Source of the DNA: Isoperla grammatica
Lineage: Eukaryota > Arthropoda > Insecta > Plecoptera > Perlodidae
Direction: 5' to 3'
Assembly: GCA_945910005.1 (NCBI GenBank)
Contig: OX246739.1
Location: 73,171,523-73,235,522, forward strand
Length of the DNA stretch: 64,000 nucleotides
A program made the translations under genes and the position numbers. Below are positions 56,155 to 64,000 of the stretch, in pieces. Each line of letters starts with the position of its first letter. The stretch's first letter is position 1. The notes under the pieces were generated by a model. The model did no database searches. It worked only from the letters and a program-made list of their open reading frames with translations, and was not told the origin of the DNA.

Positions 56155-57134
56155 GTTTCGTTTTTATGTTGACTAAGAAACTGTAGGCAAATATCATAAT
56201 TTCAGTTTGTGTTACGTGTGTAAGTAGTTACTTTCTATCAAACAGAAGAAAGAAAAATGAGTCGGGATGATCTCACGGACTATAATATTAATGCCTTATA
56301 ATAATGCCCTGGAAGCATTTACAACTAAACAAGTTTCTACGTGACGGCTATAATATTTAATTTGATTTTGAACTTAGAATCATATTCATAAACTCAAATC
56401 GTATTTAGAACGTTACTTCTCTTGCCCCGAGTCAGCATCAAACCTTCACTTTTCCGCTGTGGAAGGAAACACAAAAAAATAGAAACACAAAACGCAAAAC
56501 GAAAACGTCCGCCCGCTGGTTTCCCTTGAGGGACTGCGCAATGCAAATGTACTGGCTTGCGAGATTACGCCCTGCCAGCCAGATATAATACACCGCTGTA
56601 AATCTCAAAATGGTAGTTTACAAGGATTAATGTAGCTTGAGCCATAATGCCTTATAAATGTACACGATTTACAGTTTAGGACTAACGAACTAGAATTCTC
56701 TAATTGGATGATTCGTGGGTTAAGTTTTCAGCATCACTCCGGACCTTCTTTGTAGCACGTGTGACATGACAGTTCATGACGATACAGTGTTGTCAGCTTT
56801 TCCAAATGCTTCAACGGTTACGTTAATATCAATATAAATTCATGTATATTCGGACCATTTTAGAACTTTAGATTACGACTGTTGATTTTAAAGTTCGATT
56901 TACACCCGTATTTAAGATTTCATATCTCAGAAGTAACAAAATCAAATCATGTCAAAAGCATTATGGCGTTTATACACTTTCCTAGGACTTAAGATTTAAG
57001 GAAACCATAACAACGTTAGCTGTTATACCTAAACGTTTCAGCCAACCAATGAGAGGCGATGTTTTATAATTCCGACCAATGGTAGCGTTCCTAAGTAAAA
57101 CGGATAGGAATATAAAACAAATATTAAATAAAGT
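56155..57134. other. Gene-free spacer
   Basis: Nothing recognised. Confidence 0.5.
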
Positions 57135-57284
57135 CACTCCACAGCAACTATAGTGCTGCAGGGACGTCAAAGAGGATGGGCGTGTCGGAGCCAATCAGCG
57201 GGCGGCTTTCACCAATACTCAAATTTGGTTGGCCGAGCCTTACTCATCTGTGACGTCCCCAAACTCAAAGTTGCTGAGGAGCGA
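57135..57284. mobile_element. MITE family M, 150-bp copy
   Basis: Ends CACTCCACAGCAAC and GTTGCTGAGGAGCG are inverted, with GGGACGTCA/TGACGTCCC inside. The interior GAGCCAATCAGCGGGCGGCTT matches the MITE at 22896-23332, without repeat X. Confidence 0.7.
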
Positions 57285-58936
57285 CTAAACCGACCTTTAA
57301 TGGAAGAAGTACGAACCAACGTACGGAAATGATTGTTTTGTTTAGTTGTTGTTGAAAGTGAAGCCATGTTTGCGAAGTCTTGTTTTACTAAACAAAATCC
57401 TTGGACCAACTATGGACCCTGGTCAACAAAGAGCCGCCTTTACCATTTTTGAGCTCCGTATTGTTCTAGTTTTAAGTCAAGTAGGTTTAGCAAACAGCAT
57501 GCGAGGATTTATTGGTCGGTTCTACCCCCAACAAGTGTTTATTGTTCGCGGCTTTTCCTATCTTGCATTTAATTAGATTCTCTTGGTGAACACAATCACC
57601 CACGTCGCAGTTGAACCGTAAGAAGATCGGTTACTCTCGCTTTCAACGCGGTTCACTTCACTTATTCGCAAGTTATACAATTCTACACGGAAATTATTTT
57701 TCTGGAAATAATTAGTTTTTTGTTACCCTTATCTCTCAGGGTTATCATCCACCTTTGCTACCGAACTATGGCAACACTGGTCGTTTACTGTTCAGTACAT
57801 TTGATCATGAAAGTTAAGAGCATAAGACATAACGTTGATATCCATATTGATTCTGTTATATTTTAATGATATCTGTAGGCCGTCTTAAAGTTATTTGTAT
57901 TGATATGTTTTATGCATTCTGGGACATGTTTAGTGTTTAAATGTCTTTGATAGCATGGAAACATTTTTCAACGCCATTTATTTTCGTCAGAATTCTATTA
58001 CGATCTGCTTTGGAGTTATTTGTAATGTGTGGAGTAGTTTCGCCACAAAAACATGAACATAATATATGTATAACATGCATGTATTGTTATCGTTTTAAAA
58101 GGGTTTTAAAACTGAATATTATGAACATTAAATAAGTACGTATACATAATAAATAAATGCTTTTTATACTTATTTATCGTTCAAACTCCATGACCTTAAT
58201 TCAATTTTAATAATGCATTTACAGTGAGTGTAAAGAAAATATACCTTATGTCGTTGATATGAGAAGTACTCGCTAGGATATTATTCTCAGCTAGCTGTGA
58301 TGTCAGTGACCGGGATACGAGCAAGATGGGTGACAGATATCATTACCCCGGCTGTCGCATGCTGCGCCCGGTGTGCACCCGGTGTACGCCCGGACTAAAC
58401 TGATGTTCGAACAAGTCAAACACGTGTTCTTGTCGCAGACAGGACTTGATGCAGATCAACTCAGAACGTAGTTTACATCGAGTTCAATTAGTTGTGGTTT
58501 GAAATCCAATTCAAGCGACTTTACCAACAACTTCAGTGTTCCAAACTTCATAAATTAATTTTCCTCTCGAAAACTGTATTTTTGATTTGCTTTCTGGGTT
58601 TGGGATGGATTCTTAAAGGTTGGTTTTAACAACTGAAATGCAAAATTAACACAAACAAAAAACATCATTATCGGTTCAAAAAACTCTTGTATGTTGTCCT
58701 AATGAGGTTTGCGATTCCTCTCAGAAAAGTTCACATTCACTGCTGCCTAAGACACAAATGAAGCAACGAAACTTGAACAGTCTGTCCAAAACTTGGAACA
58801 TTACGTTTAGAAGCGACTTCACAGTTCTAGTTTCGAGTAAAAACATACCTATACAATAGTTTGAAGTGCGAGTAATGGTACTGGACAAGATCTGACCGCA
58901 CCCTGATGATTCATCGTTCAAGCTATCTCCCGTAAC
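57285..58936. other. 1.65-kb gene-free stretch
   Basis: No supported gene. Confidence 0.5.
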
Positions 58937-59107
58937 TTAGGTCCGTATGCATAGTCCATACTCAAGTCTTCCTCAACTTAGCCTCTCCTCAGCCTCGCCC
59001 AACCACCAATCACTGGACGGCATTGCCATGTGGACGGCTCTGTGGTTGGTGGCTAGGTGAGGCTGAGGAGAGAAGGGCTTGAGTGTGAACTATGCATTAA
59101 GGCCTTA
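58937..59107. mobile_element. 165-bp MITE with TTA duplication (PIF/Harbinger-like)
   Basis: TTA at 58937-58939 and 59105-59107 flanks inverted ends (GGTCCGTATGCATAGTCC / TTCACACTCAAG reading from the right), extending to inverted CTCCTCAGCCTC and CCAACCACCA blocks. Confidence 0.75.
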
Positions 59108-59287
59108 TACTAGCTCTCTCGGTCAGTATCCATGACGTATACTACTCCCTTAGCGGTGGACTGGGTGACGTAGATGTGCACAACGCGCTGTAGCAGACCT
59201 GGGTTAGGAACTGTATTGTTGGATCATGTGTTGCAGCATACAACGCAAGTTGAAATCGTTTAAAACTACTATAATGGGATATGCTAC

Positions 59288-59373
59288 CGTGGTTTTCCGG
59301 GTACAACCGTGTCAAAAGGCGAAACGTTGGATTTGGTTCCACCTTTTGACACGGTTGTACCCGGAAAACCACG
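59288..59373. repeat. Perfect 32-bp hairpin
   Basis: 59288-59319 and 59342-59373 are exact reverse complements (CGTGGTTTTCCGGGTACAAC...) with a 22-base loop. Confidence 0.9.
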
Positions 59374-59468
59374 ATAGTTGACATAGTTGACTCCGGCCGT
59401 GAAAGCGAGGTGAAAGCCTCCGAAATAGATTGCTATAATGGGAGTTTGTTTTGAGACCGCATGTTTGC

Positions 59469-60204
<736 letters not shown>

Positions 60205-60870
60205 AGTTCAGTTCATTACTTTATTGTAAATTTATCACATAAATGTATGTACATACATCATTATGCAAGTGCTATTTTACATGGGCATACAAACTAGAAT
60301 TCGCTAAAACTTCTGTTAATTAAAACGGAAACATAGTAGAACAGGTAAAACGTTTATAAGACCTAATAATTGGACTGTACACTGTTCCTTGTTAATTATT
60401 TTCCTCTTGACAAGGAACAGTGTACAGTCCAATTACCAGGTCTTATAAAACAATTGTGCATGATATTGAAATCTAATACTAATACAAAATATAAATCCAT
60501 AGATACAATGATTGATTACACAACCGCTAGGTAAAATACAGATTAAAAAATTCTTGCCAATCATATTAAACATTCACTTTGTAACAGATATTACTTTCAA
60601 ACGAAATGTTTTACAGTCAAGCACATTACATAATTTGTGTTCTGGGAGATGATTAAAAGATTTAATTCCAGATAATGGGCTCCTTCATCGCACAATGCTG
60701 TCTTGTAGACCTGAAAAGCCAGCTTGTTATGGATGGGTGTTAGCGCACCAGACTATGAAACTTTCTTTGCTGACCAACCTAGTTGGCCCAAGTGTTCCTT
60801 GACCGTTGCATCGATGCAAGGTTGCAACGGCAGCGCAATGAAGCTCCAGCCAAGGAGTTGACAAAGCGGA
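60205..60870 (-). mobile_element. Decayed LINE 3' end with inserted hairpin
   Basis: On the minus strand, YKTALCDEGAHY and, in a shifted frame, GIKSFNHLPEHKLCN and KTFRLKVISVTK resemble the C-terminus of LINE reverse transcriptases (the 'xxFNxLPxxLR' region). An AT-rich 3' UTR follows and ends TTACAATAAAGTAATGAACT, with AATAAA and TGAAC repeats. A hairpin at 60352-60450 interrupts the UTR. Several frameshifts; clearly dead. Confidence 0.55.
60352..60450. repeat. ~40-bp-arm hairpin
   Basis: 60368-60392 and 60410-60434 are perfect inverted repeats (AATTGGACTGTACACTGTTC...), continuing imperfectly through TTATAAGACCT; loop 17 bases. Confidence 0.88.
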
Positions 60871-61189
60871 TCTCGGGTCAATGTTAATCGTCACTGCTCA
60901 ACTTCCATCGCATAGACAATCATGTTATAGTATGATCACTGACTTGTTGATGTAAACTAAATACGGGAGGGCATCAGAGATTCTCGTATTCATAACTCAC
61001 GGTTATAAAGGTTATATCTTGGCAATCGATCTTGCACAACGTTGCTACAAGTTATGGCAAATAACTCAGAAGCGATTGTCCCAAATTCCTCTGTTCTAAT
61101 GATTATTTGGAACTCAGACCAGTTTAGAGAACGTGTTTATATTAATTATTACTAAGAAACAAGTAGTTTACTTATTGAAGTGTTAATTA
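60871..61189. other. Short gene-free spacer
   Basis: Nothing recognised. Confidence 0.5.
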
Positions 61190-61542
61190 ATACAATTAAT
61201 AAATAATGAAATCACAAATAGAAATAATTACAATAACAACACAAACTACTATACTATAAAAACAATCATTAACAATAACAATAAATTGAGAAAAAACATC
61301 ACGTAAAAATTCATTATATTAAATGATACATAAATAATTCGTGCTATTCCTCATAATTGACCATCCATCGATAGTCTGCCTTTTGTTAAAAACACCTTGA
61401 AAATGACTTTATTAAACATGACCGGCTCGATATTGAGTAAAACAGAAGCGTGTTGTCTTTCAATTAGCGTATGTTATTATTTCATCACAAGTAGCCTTCT
61501 GTAAAACTCTGCTCGGATCCGTTGCTCCCAATTAAACGATAT
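61190..61542 (-). repeat. Dispersed repeat R, copy 2
   Basis: Reverse-complement counterpart of 53667-54012, including GATCCGTTGCTCCCAATTAA and CAAGTAGCCTTCTGTAAAAC. Confidence 0.85.
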
Positions 61543-61568
61543 TATAGGAAAACGCTCTGCGTTGCAAG

Positions 61569-63455
61569 ATTACCTGGGGTGTGTTCTTGCCACCCTACCC
61601 GCCAACCCGCCCCTGCAACTCAGCCCTGTCAGCTACCCGGGGTGTATTCTTGCCACCCTACCCGCCAACCCGCCCCTGCAACTCAACCCTGTCAGCTACC
61701 CGGGGTGTGTTCTTGCCACCCTACCCGCCAACCCGCCCCTGCAACTCAGCCCTGTCAGCTACCCGGGGTGTATTCTTGCCAGCCTACCCGCCAACCCGCC
61801 CCTGCAACTCGACCCCGTCAGCTACCCGGGGTGTATTCTTGCCAGCCTACCCGCCAACCCGCCCCTGCAACTCAACCCTGTCAGCTACCCGGGGTGTATT
61901 CTTGCCACCCTACCCGCCAACCCGCCCCTGCAACTCAGCCCTATCAGCTACCCGGGGTGTATTCTTGCCAGCCTACCCGCCAACCCGCCCCTGCCATTCA
62001 ACCCTGTCAGCTACCCAAGGTGTATTCTTGCCACCCTACCCGCCAACCCGCCCCTGCAACTCAACCCTGTCAGCTACCCGGGGTGTATTCTTGCCACCCT
62101 ACCCGCCAACCCGCCCCTGCAACTCAACCCTGTCAGCTACCCGGGGTGTATTCTTGCCAGCCTACCCGCCAACCCGCCCCTGCCATTCAACCCTGTCAGC
62201 TACCCGGGGTGTATTCTTGCCACCCTACCCGCCAACCCGCCCCTGCAACTCAACCCTGTCAGCTACCCGGGGTGTATTCTTGCCAGCCTACCCGCCAACC
62301 CGCCCCTGCCATTCAACCCTGTCAGCTACCCGGGGTGTATTCTTGCCAGCCTACCCGCCAACCCGCCCCTGCAACTCAACCCTGTCAGCTACCTGGGGTG
62401 TATTCTTGCCACCCTACCCGCCAACCCGCCCCTGCAACTCAACCCTGTCAGCTACCCGGGGTGTATTCTTGCCAGCCTACCCGCCAACCCGCCCCTGCCA
62501 TTCAACCCTGTCAGCTACCTGGGGTATATTCTTGCCTCCCTACCCGCCAACCCGCCCCTGCAACTCAACCCTGTCAGCTACCCAGGGTGTATCTACCCAG
62601 GGTGTATTCTTGCCACCCTACCCGCCAACCCGCCCCTGAAACTCGACCCTGTCAGCTACCCGGGGTGTATTCTTGCCAGCCTACCCGCCAACCCGCCCCT
62701 GCCATTCAACCCTGTCAGCTACCCGGGGTGTATTCTTGCCTCCCTACCCGCCAACCCGCCCCTGCAACTCGACCCTGTCAGCTACCCGGGGTGTATTCTT
62801 GCCAGCCTACCCGCCAACCCGCCCCTGCAACTCAACCCTGTCAGCTACCCGGGGTGTATTCTTGCCAGCCTACCCGCGAACCTGCCCCTGCAACTCGACC
62901 CTGTCAGCTACCCGGGGTGTATTCTTGCCACCCTACCCGCCAACCCGCCCCTGCAACTCAACCCTGTCAGCTACCCGGGGTGTGTTCTTGCCACCCTACC
63001 CGCCAACCCGCCCCTGCAACTCAACCCTGTCAGCTACCCGGGGTGTATTCTTGCCAGCCTACCCGCCAACCCGCCCCTGCAACTCGACCCTGTCAGCTAC
63101 CCGGGGTGTATTCTTGCCAGCCTACCCGCCAACCCGCCCCTGCAACTCAACCCTGTCAGCTACCCGGGGTGTATTCTTGCCAGCCTACCCGCCAACCCGC
63201 CCCCGCCATTCAACCCTGTCAGCTACCCGGGGTGTATTCTTGCCAGCCTACCCGCCAACCCGCCCCTGCCATTCAACCCTGTCAGCTACCCGGGGTGTAT
63301 TCTTGCCAGCCTACCCGCCAACCCGCCCCTGCCATTCAACCCTGTCAGCTACCCGGGGTGTATTCTTGCCACCCTACCCGCCAACCCGCCCCTGCAACTC
63401 AACCCTGTCAGCTACCTGGGGTGTATTCTTGCCACCCTACCCGCCAACCCGCCCC
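61569..63455. repeat. 63-bp minisatellite, 30 units
   Basis: Thirty head-to-tail units of CTACCCGGGGTGTATTCTTG CCA(C/G)CCTACCCGCCAACC CGCCCCTGC... with a 15-bp partial duplication near 62583-62600. Because 63 is a multiple of three and the unit lacks stops, all three forward frames stay open over up to 656 codons. Unit variants (CCACC/CCAGC and CAACTC/CCATTC) are mixed along the array. On the minus strand, units with CCACCC or CTCCCT carry four G-runs (GGGGCGGGTTGGCGGGTAGG G), a quadruplex-type motif. I regard it as satellite DNA and not as a gene. Confidence 0.93.
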
Positions 63456-63480
63456 TAGACAACTCAGACAACGCCCTATA

Positions 63481-64000
63481 AGTTACCCTTGAGTCCTCAG
63501 TCAACAGGATGTTTCGATTTTCGATTCTAGACCACTCGAGTGTTCGATATACGACACTTAAGTCAGATGAGCACCTGGCGCTTAAGTATAACAAAATGTT
63601 TTCAATATCGTAACAAACACCGACCGGTAAATCAATAACAAGTGCCGGCGTTGCTTCGGCGCGTGAGAAGATGTACCCCGGCTGTTGTGCGCAGTGGTGA
63701 GGTAATTGCTAGACAAACAATACCGGCAGAGGTCACGGGGGGGGGGGGGGGCGTTATCGGTATACTCGTGATGGAGAGCGTTCCCGTCCACCTTGTTCTG
63801 CTTGTACACCTGTTACACGGACACTGTGCCCGGCCGGTATCAGTGCGATCCCACTGTTGTAACTAATTGGTTTTATCTACACCCACAAACAAACACACCC
63901 ATCTACCCACGCATACGCGCACACGCACCGAATCCCCTCGCCAAGTGCAAACTACAACAGCGATCGTAATGACTGTCCCCTCACTGATAATGTATCGTCT
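63481..64000. other. Gene-free right edge
   Basis: A G-run lies at about 63739-63752 and CA-rich low complexity at about 63880-63930. No gene. Confidence 0.5.

Noticed and set aside
61522..63492. 656-residue ORF as a secreted Cys/Pro-rich repeat protein
   Set aside because: It is created by a 63-bp tandem repeat without stops; two other forward frames are equally open and none shows a signal peptide or start context.

Overview
This is animal nuclear DNA with no convincing host gene. The evidence is a Ty3/Gypsy-type LTR retrotransposon, CR1/L2/Jockey-group LINEs with an APE-type endonuclease, tRNA- and 5S-rRNA-derived SINEs, foldback DNA elements, and many micro- and minisatellites. The mix, with a 'GGACGTAAAACCCC' tRNA-SINE tail, suggests a marine invertebrate, perhaps a lophotrochozoan such as a mollusc. 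That is inference, not proof. Every protein signal I trust belongs to a transposable element.

Layout. 1-~4500: the 5' part of a minus-strand Ty3/Gypsy element (gag, protease, RT, RNase H), in one reading frame apart from two TAA stops; its integrase end lies outside the window. 5853-10675: a nearly full-length minus-strand LINE with an intact ORF1 and one frameshift in ORF2. 10680-12304: (GA)n, a tiny TTA-flanked MITE, long (TTA)n arrays and a LINE 3' tail. 12305-15186: a 2.9-kb palindrome whose ~1.2-kb arms each carry a copy of a cysteine-rich ORF. 16-30 kb: SINE copies, MITEs and hairpins in otherwise featureless AT-rich DNA. 30093-32230: a second, 5'-truncated LINE. 32-42 kb: three copies of a 5S-rRNA-derived SINE, more tRNA-SINE copies and foldback elements. 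44-54 kb: repeat X, a pair of inverted 400-bp MITEs, one split by a hAT-like element with an exact 8-bp duplication, a SINE with an 11-bp target duplication, and a TTA-flanked MITE. 55-64 kb: a 19-bp minisatellite, hairpins, a long (TTG)n, a LINE remnant and a 30-unit 63-bp minisatellite.

How the parts relate. The 5S-derived SINE and the full-length LINE end in the same short 3' tail, which fits the SINE using that LINE's reverse transcriptase. Nested insertions (hAT in MITE, repeat X in MITE, hairpin in LINE 3' UTR) give a relative chronology. The most unusual objects are the palindromic cysteine-rich-ORF element, the 5S-SINE/LINE pair, and the split MITE with its intact inverted partner as an empty-site control.
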